Source: Clusia tigrina (lineage: Eukaryota > Arthropoda > Insecta > Diptera > Clusiidae). From it: 64,000 bases of DNA. Position 1 is the stretch's first letter. Every line of letters begins with the position of its first letter. A program made the translations under genes and the position numbers. Location of the stretch: NCBI GenBank assembly GCA_920105625.2, contig OV050032.1, positions 196,897,791 to 196,961,790 on the forward strand, given 5' to 3'. Shown piece after piece: positions 13,649 through 27,865 of this stretch. Under the pieces are notes generated by a model. The model had not been told where the DNA came from, did not search any database, and saw only the letters and a program-made list of their open reading frames with translations.

Positions 13649-13990
13649 TTAGGTTAGGTTGGGTTAACGTGGCAGCCGGTCTCAGGACCAGCTCACTCAG
13701 ACCACCGTGGGTCCATTATGATACCACCGCTTAACAACGCACCTCCGATTCACTCGTCAAACCATTTCGAAGCCCTAATAAAGCGCATGATTTGTTTGAC
13801 CTCCGCGCTAGACACTTCTGTAAGAGAGCTAAAAGCGTATTTGCCTAAAGAGCCCACTCTGCTTCTAGCCAGAGCGGTGCAACAGCATTCATGAGAGAAT
13901 ACTCATAACCTGAGAGCATACCTGCCGAACAGCCAGTGACCAGTTACACAAGCAACGACCTTAGAGATATCCTCTCTCGACAGGCAAGCA
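13649..13990 (-). pseudogene. 3' end of a non-LTR retrotransposon (LINE B family), degraded
   Basis: Read on the minus strand it ends in TTAACCTAACCTAA-type repeats, a simple-repeat tail. Upstream of the tail the reading includes VTGHWLFGRYALRL and later KQIMRFIRASKWFDE. This is the C-terminal TGH..H/C tail found after RNase H in I/R1/LOA-type LINEs. Stops and frame changes interrupt it. The same sequence, 5'-truncated and in the opposite orientation, forms the LINE B pieces around 33297-39489. Confidence 0.75.
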
Positions 13991-14634
13991 AGTCTCTAGA
14001 TGACACTGATCATTAATGTCGACTTTTGGCATATCGATTGCCATGAAACAAACATGTACGAGTATGCCATGCATTAATGCTGCACTTATTATTGTGTGGG
14101 ACTAGCAATAAAACTAGGGACCAAGCGAAATGTTTCAAGCATAGATACAAACACAATTATTAGTGAAGAAAACGAAATTGAATTGAAACTCCAAAATAAG
14201 TGTTTATTTGAAAAGATCGCACAATTTTCTTTTTAGTATGATAAAAAGCTCATCGCTTGAGTCGGTGACAATGCACCGAATTCCTCTAAATTTGTGCTGG
14301 CAATGAATTTTATGGTCCAGAATCATTTATTATGATGACGTTCTGTACGTTGAGTCAATTTTATGGGCAATAGAATCATTTGCGTGGCACAAACCACTCA
14401 AACAGGATCGACAAATTATTGAGGGATGGATGCGATTCATCGACCTTCAACAAGGTGACGGAAATGGTGATGGGAAATTGTCGCTCAAAATTACTGCAGT
14501 TGGCTTTAATTACTGCAGTGTATCTCAACATGTCGCCCATACATATTGAGGAAAAAAATAGAAGGAGTAATCGGAGGATCACCTATTTTGGCAAAAATTA
14601 CTTTTGGCTCAAGACTACGAAAAATTCCAACAAT

Positions 14635-15225
14635 GGGCGTGGTCGGTCAATTTCCACGCCCACCTCCCATACAAACTCAGCATAGAAAGCGCTATAAAAT
14701 GGGTTGCAATATAGATATTGAACTGAAATTTTGGTAATTTATATTTGAAGAGATATAGGTATTGTGCTGTGCGAATGGGCGTGGTCAGTGAAATTTCACG
14801 CCCACCTCCCATACAAACTCAACATAGAAAGGGCTACAAAATGGGTTTCAATATAGATATTGAACTGACATTTTGGTAATTTATATCTGAAGAGATATAG
14901 ATACTGTGCTGTGCGAATGGGCGAGGTCAGTGAAATTTCACGCCCACCTCCCATACAAACTCAACATAGAACGGGCTAAAAAATGGGTTTCAATATAGAT
15001 ATTGAACTGAAATTTTGGTCATTTATATCTGAAGAGATATAGATACTGTGTTGTGAAAATGGGCGTGGTCGGTGAACTTTCACGCCCACTTCCCATATAA
15101 ACTTAAGTATGGAAAGTGCTTCAAAATGGGTTTCAATATAGAGATTGAACTGAATTTTTGGCTATTTATATCTGAGACGATACAGAAATTGTGCTTTGGA
15201 AATGGGCGTGGTCTAACAATTATTT
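14635..15225. repeat. 142-bp tandem repeat, about 4 copies
   Basis: GGGCGTGGTC starts units at 14635, 14777, 14919 (GGGCGAGG), 15061 and 15204. Each unit contains GGGCGTG then about 13-18 nt then CACGCCC, so each can form a short hairpin. The phrase TTGAACTGAAATTTTGG recurs in the middle. Divergence increases toward the right end. Confidence 0.93.
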
Positions 15226-17845
15226 CGCCCATTGACATTATCATTGCTTAATACCATTTCGAAACATACTTTTTAACCAAAATTCGTTCTTTGCAAAAAA
15301 ACGCTCAATTGTTGCAAATGTCATCTAATACCTCTTATGGCCTATATTCGTAAACATTACAATAATTGTTATTGTTTTACAAAGATGTTTAATCAGGTGT
15401 TGACATTATGTTAATTAAAAAGCTTTTACAAATTAGCAAAATCCTAAAAGTATGCCCCAATTTTTTTCAATGTTTTCCAATTTTTTCAATTTTCTTTACT
15501 TTTTTTGTCATTTAAATCGAAATAACTCAAAAAAGTTCAAATTCGGGCAAAAATTTCTATTTTATGTCGAAAGAAGACATCTCGACCTTTCATTTCTATA
15601 TAGTTAGAACACGGAGGTAGACGGAGGTAACGAAGTTTTTGTCCATCAAAGGGGAAAAGTTGGTATTTAGGTAGCTTCCTCTTTGATCGCTTATAATTTC
15701 AACAATACTTGATGGATTGATCTCATACATTTTATCGGAAAAGTGTTAAATTTGTATATTAAAGTAACAAAAGAAGCAATTAAAACAAAATTATTAGGAA
15801 AAACTTTGCTCTAGTTAACAAATATTTCAATAATTTTAGGTGAAAAAACATTTTCTGACTTTCGATAGTTGTATTTAGTATAAAAATGACCATTCTGGAA
15901 AAAACTGTAATGAATTGTTCTTATTTAAACAAGGCTAAATTCAGCTAAAACCGTCAAAAATAAAAACAGGGTACTTGAAAAAATGTATTTTTTCCACCAA
16001 AATAGCACTGTGTTTCGCACCAGTTGCTGATGGAGTCAATGTTGTGATCATAAAAAACGTCACGGCAAAGCTTGTTGTCCTCAAAAGAGGCAACGAGACA
16101 AGTTTTTCTTGATCGAAATATTTAAGAACGTATTCCAACATTTCTGAACAGTGGTATAAAAGGTGAGGAGACTCATGAATCGACATAAAAACCAGTTTAC
16201 AAGCTTCGAATTGGCCTCGAAATAGAAACAAAACACGTCAAAGTTACATATAAAAAATTACAGAAATGTGGACGGTTTTTGTGACAATTTTTTGTTTCCG
16301 AAAAGGGGAAGTCTTCAAAAAGACACGAGGGGGTACGCACCACCGAAGAGTGTGAGATTTTTACCCACTAAAACCACCTCCCTAACCTAACAGTTACGCT
16401 AAGCCTCAAAGGCCTGATAGCGATTTAGGAAGTTTAATTTGGTATAATCGGGATTCTTAAATTTAAAAATTTATTCAGCGCAAGGACACATAAAAAACAA
16501 AAATTAACTTAACAATAAATTTAAAAAATTATCAAAAAAATATGTTATCTGAAAGTAAGTCTTTATAGAGAGAAGCTCTGCTGTTTAAGGCCAGACTGGT
16601 AGCTACGTAACTCTAATTCTTTTACAACTTACTTCATTCTTTGTACAACAAAAGCTCTCCGCCTGCAAGTATCATCGCCAAGTATATTTTCCCAAATTAT
16701 GAAACTGTAGCAAACCCACTCCAAAAGACACCATCTAATCTCAACTTGCCTTAACTTAAAACGCCAATCAAATTGGAAATAACATTCATCCCTGCTATAG
16801 ATCTCATCTCTGGGTCTACATTACAACACGCTGAACTCATTAATAGTATTTCTACTGAATGCCATAATAGCTTGAAAAGTGTCATTGCTGCGAAAGCCTC
16901 AGGTAACCGGCACCTACAAACGACATTGAGCCGTGCTTACAAGGCCACTGAGTAACATTGGGCCCACGGCAGCTGTGAGCAACGCAACGCAACACTCACA
17001 ACTTTGTTAGGCATTGTTTCCTCAGACTTTCTGCTTTTGTGTTTGAATTACGTGAAGACAGCTTTTGGCAGAAATCCTGGTAACTCAGAAAAAGAGAAAC
17101 AGTGGAAACAGTGGAAACAGAGAAAGAGAATGAGAGTCATACGCACTAACATCTGACAGAGAATGAACGAAGCGCACATGTGTGGGCCTAAAAGTTTGCT
17201 ACGAAAACATAATTTCATTGTCGACTCATGGTATGCATTGCATACCTTCAGGCAGCGGGTGTGGAGGTCTTACACAATTCATTAATAAAGTTAATTTTTT
17301 TTTAAATATAAATTCTTTTAAATTATCGTCTCATTTTCCGCTTTTGGTAGAGTAGCAATTGTTGAAGCATTCAATTAGGGCCGCTTTAATGTATGCAATG
17401 AAAAGTGAAATACCACAAAGGCAAGAGCTGCTTCACTTTAGATCTCTCAGGTCGCGGTACTCTAATAGCCCATCAAATTCGGCACGAGATCGGTTAGAGG
17501 GGCATATCATATTCATTAAAACAACGGTAAATCGGGAAATTTAATTGAAGAAGAGTTTTCTGTGGGATACTGAATTCGTTACGACACTAACAGCTTCTTT
17601 TCTGACGATGTCAATTGCGATGGACTCATCGAAATATGTGGTAGCATCATTTTTAACATTGCGTGTGTCCTCTGACTTGAGGCTCAAAATAAATGATTTA
17701 ATAATATTTTAATATAATTGGTTTTTTTATTAATATAGAAAATTTAAGTCCCCTTTTAGATTAAGCAGTTAACCCACGCCAGTTGGTTGAATTGTCTCGT
17801 TTTACTATAAAAATCCAGGCTTGATAACTTAACGGGGTTGTAGAG
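15226..17845. other. Non-coding stretch with small LINE-like scraps
   Basis: No intact gene. 17437-17470 resembles the LINE 3' ends near 42208 and 47870 (AGATCTCTCAGGTCGCGGTA). 15443-15455 is a copy of CCTAAAAGTATGC. Confidence 0.45.
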
Positions 17846-18650
17846 TAGGTAGGTGGGAGTGGGATCCATTGGGGCCATTGTGATACCACGAGACGGCGCC
17901 GTTGAAGCACTCTCTTACATTAAGATGGTGGAAGTCAGCGCAAGGACAGCGCCGGGATAGTCACGACTTCCCCATTATGTCGCAGGAACCCAACCTGATA
18001 GTTTGATGAACCTTGCTATGTCCCTAATATTAAAGGATGACTGCTCTGTCAAACCTGTGAGAAATGGGGCACCAAAGGTGCCATTTCTTCTTCTGCTCAC
18101 TGATGGGCAGTGACATAAGAGGTGGAGAACCGTCTCGTCCTCCTCCTCGGAACCACAGCCTCGGCAAAAATCGTTTGAAGGTAGGCCCAGTCTTTCTGCG
18201 TACTATCACAATATGCAGTGACCGGTCAAAACCGACACAATTGTCGACAGTGATACGCGATCAAGTCGAAGAAGTTGTTTGGTTCTGTATTTCTCCATTC
18301 TTGCCCAAGTTACTCTAGCCGTGTAGCAGGATTCCTCGTCAACCCAGGATTTGTAGGTGTCAGCCAGATATTTCCGTTTGATATCGCGCTTGGCTGTTGC
18401 CAGTGGGATGCCGATATTTACGGAGGGCTGAATTTCGTGCAGTAGCGTGCCTACCTTGGCAAACTTGTCCGCCTCGCAGTTGCCTGGGTTGTCGTTATGT
18501 CCGGGACCCCAGAGAGGGTGCACTCGAGAGTACCTTCAGAGCTCATTTAGAAATTTTCGACATTCATGAACAAGTCTTGAGGTGGCCGTAGAGCCAAAGA
18601 GAGGTTTAATGGCGGCTTGGCTGTCTGAGAAGATGGATATGTCGACTGCT
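17846..18650 (-). pseudogene. Non-LTR retrotransposon fragment (LINE A): RNase H end, zinc-finger tail, 3' UTR
   Basis: On the minus strand the reading gives the RNase H C-terminal signature (PLWGPGHNDNPGNCEADKFA, the WxPGHxxxxGNExAD type), then VLTGHCIL. After a frameshift and stop comes LGLPSNDFCRGCGSEEEDE with VLHLLCHCP, the Cys/His C-terminus. The 3' UTR ends in a (CCTA)n-type tail (minus strand) at 17846-17856. The 5' part, including reverse transcriptase, is missing. The family resembles RNase H-bearing clades (I/R1/LOA). A second copy lies at 32803-39830, split by later insertions, and a 3'-tail scrap lies at 24891-25010. Confidence 0.82.
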
Positions 18651-19850
18651 TTTTTTACATCTTCGGCACCTCTGTCTCACAAGCTTATCAATGATACGCA
18701 GCATTAGGACGATTTGTAGTGAAATACAAAATATCGCGCACTAATTATCATTCACGTGTCACATGTAGCCACAACACCTCAATGATATATACAGCTGTCG
18801 TAATACACAATTTAAAATTACCAGTTAGTTGTACTGGTACTGCAGCCTTTGTCATACGACACCCTTGGAGGGTTCATACCCACCCATGTTTGTACCTTTA
18901 ATGCTGAGACACAATACAGCAATTTAAAGAGCTGCTGTATTTGCTGCACCAACACACGTACCCGAGAAAACACGCATTACTTTATTTCCCTGAAAGTATG
19001 CCGTGGTGATGTGATATGAAGCGTGGATGTTACCATTGTTTAGATAACTTCGCAGCCACGTCATACACAAAGCAACGCACAATATGGGAGCATTATTATT
19101 AAAAATTCTATCAAAACTGCTGATAGCATGTTTTACACCTCAGCGATTTGCTGTATGCAAAGAAAAATATGCAACACAAACAATTTATTTCGCCCCTTTC
19201 TATTATTTTTGTTTCCTTTTGCGTGTATGGATGTTGACGTGCTTTCATAAATTCCCATTTTTTCAATCAATTTATCTAAGAGCATGTAATGCCAATGTAT
19301 AAAAAAAAAAGAAAGCTCCATACCGAAATAACGTGTGGAAAACTGGAAAGCACAGCATCACCTTCATCTGCTATTCATAGGCCGTTCATCAATCAATTAA
19401 TCGATATTAAATTTATAAATAAATAACTCGGTAGACAGGAAAAAATAAGGAAATTCATGAAATTCAATCACTAATGTAGCGGATGCTGTAGCAAGCAGAA
19501 GTGTTGGCTTTCAGATGAATATAAATTCATATTTTATGCGTCTAAAAGTATGCAAGAAAAAGGAAAAAGTTTACTACTAAATTGCTAAGTCTTAAAGAAT
19601 GGGAAGATTTTTCAGATTTTCGGAGTATTTTAAGCAGTCAAAATACCAGGCAAAAGGGGACTTTGAACTACCCCAACTGTATGTCTCCTTCTGAGCAAAC
19701 AACAAATACTCATTCGTGGACTGTGTGAAAGAAAGTGGTGGGAGGTGTTTTCTAGGGTAAGAGCCTTCTAAACTCAGTAGAGGACCTTATTATATAATTC
19801 GTATTTTCTACCGCAACGGGGACTAGTGTGCGTTTTTGACAGTGTGATGA
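18651..19850. other. Non-coding stretch, nothing recognised
   Basis: No domain-bearing ORF. Two motif copies occur at 18989-19001 (CCTGAAAGTATGC) and 19541-19553 (TCTAAAAGTATGC). Confidence 0.45.
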
Positions 19851-20678
19851 TCTATGGCAAGGTCGCATGTTTCAGCGGAGTGGTCTAGGAATTTACTTAC
19901 CCTGACACCGCCGTTAACACCAATAATAATGTCAGCCTGGAGATAAAGCGAAGAATCGCAATTGCTAATAGGTGCTACTGCTCGTCAACTCGAACAGGAC
20001 CAAAGATTTTCAGAAGAACTTTCCTCTCTAACACCCCAAGAGCGGCTGCGTCAGATTGCAATATCACCCAAGTCTCAGCGCCATAAAGAAGCACAGGTAG
20101 AATGACCGTCTTGCAGAGTGTCAGCTTCGTCGATTGGGAGAGGGTTCAGCAGCCCAATTGCTTACTGAGGCCATAGTAAACAATTGGGTTGCAGAGCCCT
20201 CTCTCGATCGACGAAGCTGACACTCTACAAGACGCTCATTATACCTTTGCTTCTTTATGGCGCTGAGGCTTGGGTGGTATCACAAACACACGCAGCCGCT
20301 CTTGGGGTGTTCGAGAGGAAAGTTCTTCGCAAAACCTTGAGTACTGTTCGAGTTGGCGAGGACTATCGCATTCGAATGAACCGCCAGCTGTATGAAGTCT
20401 ACGCCGACATAGACATTCACATTCTGCTACTACCCTGGTTGGGTCATGTCCATCGTATGAATGAAGAAGTTCCGGCGAAAAAGGTATTCGAAGCGAGAGC
20501 CCAAGGTCGACGACGAAGAGGGAGACCGTGCCTCCGGTGGATAGACCAAGCTGAGGAAGCACTCACCCCGCTTTTTGTGACTAATTGGCGCTCGAAACGG
20601 AGGCACCTGGCAGGAGGTGCTCAAATCGGCCATAACCCGACCACGGTTTTCAATGGCCACCTAAGAATAAGAAGATGA
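19850..20678 (+). pseudogene. RTE-type non-LTR retrotransposon fragment with an internal inverted segment
   Basis: The reading from about 19889 (EFTYPDTAVNTNNNVSLEIK, then RRIAIANRCY) and from 20184 (STKLTLYKTLIIPLLLYGAEAW, AFERKVLRKTL-like, PWLGHVHRMNEEVPAKKVFE, RRRRGRPCLRWIDQ) matches the C-terminal part of RTE-clade reverse transcriptases. Between them, 19988-20160 is in opposite orientation and reads back over the same region as 20181-20353. The 5' part (endonuclease, most of the RT) is absent. The element is a dead, rearranged remnant. Confidence 0.85.
19988..20353. repeat. 173-bp inverted repeat inside the RTE fragment
   Basis: 19988-20160 is the reverse complement of 20181-20353 without length change but with perhaps 15% substitutions. 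A 20-nt spacer separates the arms. The divergence indicates two different source copies, or old age, and not a simple recent fold-back. Confidence 0.88.
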
Positions 20679-23122
20679 TCTATGATGAATATTTACATAT
20701 CTCTGCGAAGAACTTTTTCATGTTACTGGCCAAGATATGATTACATTATTGTTGCCTTTCTCCACATAATTCTGATAAGAAATTGTTATAAGGACCTTTG
20801 AAAACTGGAAGTGAATGGATATGAATTGCTTGCGCTCGATGCAAGTCAACGGCATTTTTGGCTAATTGCTTTCGAACTTGCTATCACTCGGCAGTAATTA
20901 GCTCCCTGGAGGGCAAGTTTGCTGCCAAAAAAGTATGATTTCTACGAAATTCCTATTCCTTTTGCATTTAATCACACACAATATTCAACTGAATTACTTC
21001 TCCAACTTGAAACTTTTTCTGCCCGCATGTTTTTTCCCCAAATTAAACTACCCGATTATCCTTTGCATCCGTAGCGGCGACAAATAATACCGTTTTGCAC
21101 CAACACACGTATGCATGCCTTTGGTCCTCGTCCTTGCGTTACTTGCCAGCTTGGACAAAATTTATCACCTCATTTTTCATTTTAGCACATTTTAACTAAT
21201 TTTTACGACACTTTGTGTCCTACCACATCCTCTACTATTTTCCTTACAATCGACAACTGACACACAACCCCACCAAATGCCGCAAAATGCCGCACACTGC
21301 TAAACATGCAACCACACTCAAACAGCAGCAAAGCAGCAATCAACTCAAGTACCAAACTTTGATTTCAATGGCCATAAATCGCACTTCATATTTGATTCGT
21401 TTTACTCATTCATACACCAAAAGAAGTGGGTGCGGTTTCCTGTTCATAAATTTTGAAACGTTTCGTTTGTTGAACCCTTTTTCGGGTTGCGTCAATACTG
21501 CCAGTGTAACAGCGGCGACTGTGACTGCCAGCTACCCTTAAACCCTCTGCAAACACTTCTCAACTGCTGCTCACGTTTCTGCTTTCTACTTGCCTCAATC
21601 TTATAATTTTCTGCTTTTTTTTCTGTGTGTGTTTGTTAATAGTATTTGAACGTCTTTTGCTTGGCTTTTATAATTCTATTTCCGTTTCCGGTAGTAGGAA
21701 ACTTTTTGCTTTAGCGCTGCTGCACAGTCTCGTCGTGCAAATCTACTTTGTTCTTATTTCAAGGATAACCATAAGGAGGCTATAAGTTTGCTGTGGCTTT
21801 CTAGACGAAACGAAAGAAAATAGAAAAAGAAAAGCCCGGAGAAGAGAAGGAAAACAGCATCCAGCTACGAACAACGAAAGAAGGAGAACGAACGCCGTTG
21901 AACCGGAAGTCGCCGACGTCGTCGCATTGACATTGAAACGTGTGCCATTTCCCATTATTGTGCTTGCCGCTGTTGCTGCCCCGGCTGGTGTTGTTGTTGT
22001 TGTGTTTATTGTTGTTGCTCTGCTTCAGCCTTAACTCGGTCGGCAACATGTGTCAATGTGTCTGTTTGCTTTTTGTGGTCTTGTCTTGGCGTTACGGCTG
22101 TGAGCTTGTCTTTTCTTTTACGTGTATAAATACATCTTCACATGCGTTCATCCTTGGGAGAGTGTGTTCTGCGGACATATATGAGTATGTAGTGGGTGTG
22201 TGCGTATGGAGATATGTTTATGAACTGTGCATGCATGTTGGCGCGATGGATGTGTGTGCTGTTGTCTCTCCGTCTGACGGTCACAAGCGTACAATGCCGA
22301 GCATTACACTTCCAAGTGTTGTGGTTCTTGATCTGCTTTTGCTTCTTTGCGGCTGGACTCACATGTGTGTGTGTGTGTCTTGGATCCTGAATTCGTTCCC
22401 ATTTCTTGAATGGATTGAATGCGGTATTTGGTTTACAGTGCACTCGAACAGAACACTTTAAATATATATCGAATCTTTTTTCTTCACCACTTTCTATCAA
22501 TTTAAGTTTAATATTATAATGAAATCCAACTCTTTGATGGAAATCAGAATTAAATTTGGTCTTCTTTTGATTAAAAAAGAATTTATTAAAAATATATTTT
22601 TAAAATTGAAGAGAAGACAACAGAATCTTAAAGACCAACCGGTATGTCTGGGGTCGTGAGTGTCTTAAAACATTGATAATTCTGTCTGGATTTTATAGTT
22701 ATAATTGAGGAACATAATTTACCGTCTCATCTGCTGCCCATCATCCTATTAAATATTCTATATGTGAGCATAGTACAAAGGTTCGATAGATGTGCATATA
22801 ACGACATAGCATCCTATTGTTCTCCTGTCCGCATTCAAATCAATCAATCAATTGAAGGAATTTCGTCGAAAATCTTGAACAAGTTAATGAGTTTAACAGC
22901 GATCAAAAATACTTTTCTTTACTTTAAAAACTTAACAGCTGATTAGAAGTGTGGGTAAATTCTATTAGCATTTAAAAGGTTTTATATAGAAACCCTTTGG
23001 CCAACTTCAATGGAAAAGGAGTTCGTTGAACAAGTCACAAAAAGAGAGGAAAATTATATAAGCTATGTGTGTGGTTAAGAAGAGTTTGTAGAGCCCAACA
23101 AGAGGTGGGATTGGGGTGAATC
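20679..23122. other. Non-coding stretch
   Basis: No recognised gene. A 173-codon + ORF at 21940-22461 is low-complexity Leu/Val/Cys sequence over TTG/TGTG tracts and looks spurious. (TG)n lies at about 22362-22378. Confidence 0.45.
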
Positions 23123-24890
<1,768 letters not shown>

Positions 24891-25010
24891 AGGTAGCCAA
24901 GAGTGGCCGCCCAGTTTGCCAAAAGCACACTTGAGCACACCTAATGGCCCATTGTGATACCACGGTGTTGCTCCGTTCAAGCACTGACTAAAAAGTTCTA
25001 ACTTGGAATG
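24891..25010 (-). mobile_element. LINE A 3'-tail scrap
   Basis: The segment holding GAGTGGCCGCC, TTTGCCAAAAGCACACTTG and CAAGCACTGACTAAAAAGTTCT matches the LINE A 3' tail at 32815-32895. No coding part remains. Confidence 0.75.
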
Positions 25011-25014
25011 GTAA

Positions 25015-25345
25015 TAGATAGATAGATATATTTAAGGGTGTTGTACACTGCGACCTGAGAGATCTATTGTGATGCCCCTATTTATTTGAAAGATGAGGAT
25101 AGTCTCATCTACAGATCGTCTGTCAAGCTAATTTTCGACAGGAATTCATATATTTTGGAGGAATCCAGTTGAGGGATCTTGCTCATATCTAAGATATAAT
25201 CTCCAAAACACCTGAGTCTATTGTGTGCCAATGGTCCGCAGTCTGCGATCAGGTGCAGTGCGGTTTCGTCACTTTCCCCACAGAATCCACAAATGGCATC
25301 TGAAGATGTACCCAACTTATTCATATGGTAGTTGAGTCTACAGTA
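25015..25345 (-). pseudogene. Non-LTR retrotransposon 3' end (LINE C family)
   Basis: The minus-strand reading at 25109-25324 contains AICGFCGESDETALHLIADC (C-x2-C...H...C C-terminal finger), then a short tail ending in KISLTDDL. The 3' UTR follows to about 25015, ending in TAGATAGATA-type repeats. The same family recurs at 58226-59700. Confidence 0.82.
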
Positions 25346-25453
25346 TTCGCTTAAAATGCCTGTGATTTGATATTACCTGCATGTATTGTTGGAAGCTGAT
25401 TAAAAATCTTTTAATTGTGTACTTATATTACCTTTTTCACCAATTTTTGTTTT

Positions 25454-25588
25454 TGCTACTCCGGACAAATCACGGGTAAATGCTTTACCTGCAGAGAGGT
25501 TGGACACATGGCTCGTAATTGTCAGTCAAGACGAAAACGTTCTAGATCACGCCCGCCGGCAAGACCGCCAAAGAGAGTCAGATTCTAA
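25454..25588 (+). pseudogene. Gag zinc-knuckle remnant of an LTR retrotransposon
   Basis: A 45-codon reading contains one CCHC knuckle, CFTCREVGHMARNC, followed by an Arg/Pro-rich basic tail (RRKRSRSRPPARPPKRVRF) and a stop. There is no start codon or upstream capsid. Together with the protease-like piece at 25715-25809 it marks a decayed Gypsy- or BEL-type element. Confidence 0.75.
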
Positions 25589-25714
25589 AATAGGGAAGTA
25601 GAAAATGTTGATAAGCCGTCGACAAACTAGATGGAGTCAGTCTCGAGGGACATGATCTGACTCCCACAACATGTAGCCCCAGAATCTTCGTTTCTCAGAT
25701 GGCACGGAAAATCA

Positions 25715-25809
25715 GCAGCCTAACTGTCGACAGCGTAATAAACGGAAGAAAAATCCTGGTAACATTGGATACGGACGCAACCCCTTCCAACTTAAACCTG
25801 CGACTTGAT
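25715..25809 (+). pseudogene. Retroviral-type aspartic protease remnant
   Basis: The reading includes VDSVINGRKILVTLDTDATP. It resembles the LDTGA active-site strand of retrotransposon proteases, but Gly of Asp-Thr-Gly is replaced by Asp. It lies about 130 bp downstream of the zinc knuckle in the expected order. No RT follows. Confidence 0.6.
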
Positions 25810-26725
25810 ACTTTTACTTTTTACTATGTTTGAATTCAATGGAATGGAAAAATCCTTTTCGATTTCCCATCATGTCTTAGTTATCCTGTAAGTGTTTTCA
25901 TAAATTGGACGTGTATTAAAATTCCACTTTAATTCAAGTCCATTCTATATTCACAGCTTTCCCACTCTGCTATAAGTACACAGATCTCTATCCATATACT
26001 TCTCCCCCCTTAAATCTGAGCCACTTATCTCCGCTCAGTTGCGTTTTGGTAGGTTTTTTATTCTATTAAGACTCTCAGAACTCGCTTAAATTGAACTGTT
26101 CATCTGCCATTGCTTGCAAACTTACTCATATCTCGACTGCTGTCTCATTTCGTATGAGCTTGCTACCTACAAAATTCACTTGATTGCAATTCATTAAATG
26201 ATATCTGGCTCATGTTGTTCAAAATTCTGCTTTTGCTGATGCTGCTACTACTGCTGCTGCCCGACTCGTTTGCGGTCGGTCAATCTTAATCCTAATGCAT
26301 TTATCAGCCTTTCCTCCAGTGACTGGCCTCACCTTACCGCCATTTCCGTTTGATTTAAATTCATTCAACCGAAATGCCAACCCTGCGGATAATGATGCCA
26401 CAAACCCGAAGCAGCTTCATTTTGAGGAAATTTTTATTGAAGGCATACTCGTAACTCGTGCCACCAGCGCAAGAAGGAAGACCAAATATTTTTCAGCACA
26501 CAAAAATTGAATTGCTGCATTAGCAGCAGCAGCAGCAGCAGCAATAGCAGCACTATTCATCTTCTGGCAACACATTTCCACCTCTTCGCATCTCCACCCT
26601 GCATGTCTTTTGGCCAAGCAGCTTTAGTTGAAAAATTGAATATTTCACGTGTCCGTTCGAATTTTATAAAAATTGCTACTCAAGCGCAGTAAATAAGGAT
26701 AGAAAAATTGCAAAATTTTGTGCAG

Positions 26726-26811
<86 letters not shown>

Positions 26812-27718
26812 TTATGTACATATATATAAAGTAAAAAAGGAAGAAACTGGCAAAATCAACCGAAAGATAATCTAATATGCTACAAGGCAAGCAGACAGAC
26901 ACCCATTTTGGTAGTTGGACGACCGACGAAGCAGGGGCATCTTTAGTGCGCCAGTGACTTTGTGTGCGGCACCGATAGTTTATGTGCGTGGCTGGCTGTA
27001 GTTGTATGCAGACCCTGCGTTGGATTCTAAGCAGACCCAAACACACCAGCGAACACATCCATACTCACCTTATAAGTAGCGCAATCTTCCACACATACAG
27101 AAGTATGTCTAATGTGCCTTACTAAATGGAGCATACATTTAAAATTTATGTTGCAAGCTTTTAGGCTGATAAGGAAATTATTGTTATACGCCCTTTTGTG
27201 GCTGCAATGACACAAATTTGAAATGATGTGTAAGAATTTTATGCATTTAATTGGGCTTTTTGAACAAATCCTTTTTCTACAAAGTTTTCACTCCTCAATT
27301 TGTAGTGGGTCCTTACAAATTTGTTCAAATTTTTTGCGTCACACGAAAAGTTTTGCTAGCTTTGCCTGGTATTAACGTTTGAAAGGAGATTGGAGGGAAG
27401 TAGGTAGTTTGGCAAATAAATTAAAAATAAAAGGATAGTAATTCAAAATGGATCAATTTAAATATTATGTGAAGTGTTGGAGAAAATGATGTCGGTGTCG
27501 TCGTATTCAAGAATCCCATAAAAACCAAAAATTTTTCAGCTTCAAATCTGGTTGGATCACTCCAAGCGTAGCAATCTCATTGAGCTTCAATAATAAATTA
27601 TTCTATTGGGTGGTTACGAAATAACCAAAGCCTTGTTTACGAATAACACTGACATCTTTTCCCATAGCGTAAAGAATGTTCCTCTCATCTCGAAAATAAA
27701 AGCAGTGGACAGTTAAAG

Positions 27719-27720
<2 letters not shown>
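25810..27720. other. Non-coding stretch with (AGC)n and (TA)n
   Basis: (AGC)n lies at about 26522-26550 and (TA)n at about 26729-26806. No gene recognised. Confidence 0.5.

Positions 27721-27757
<37 letters not shown>
27719..27757. repeat. (TTA)n microsatellite
   Basis: About 11 TTA units. Confidence 0.95.
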
Positions 27758-27759
<2 letters not shown>

Positions 27760-27865
27760 TACACCATAATTAATTATGAGTGCAAGATGTTGGGGGAATA
27801 CGTACTAGCTATAGAGGCTTTCGACTCGAAGAGAAAAGGATTTTTATAGAAAGTAGCACTTTGGG

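Noticed and set aside
17476..17488. AATTCGGCACGAG resembles a cDNA-library adapter sequence
   Set aside because: Embedded in continuous genomic sequence with LINE-like flanks and lacks the leading G of the EcoRI site; coincidence is simpler than a vector join.
21940..22461. 173-codon plus-strand ORF
   Set aside because: Low-complexity Leu/Cys/Val sequence over TTG and TGTG repeats, with overlapping open frames on the other strand.
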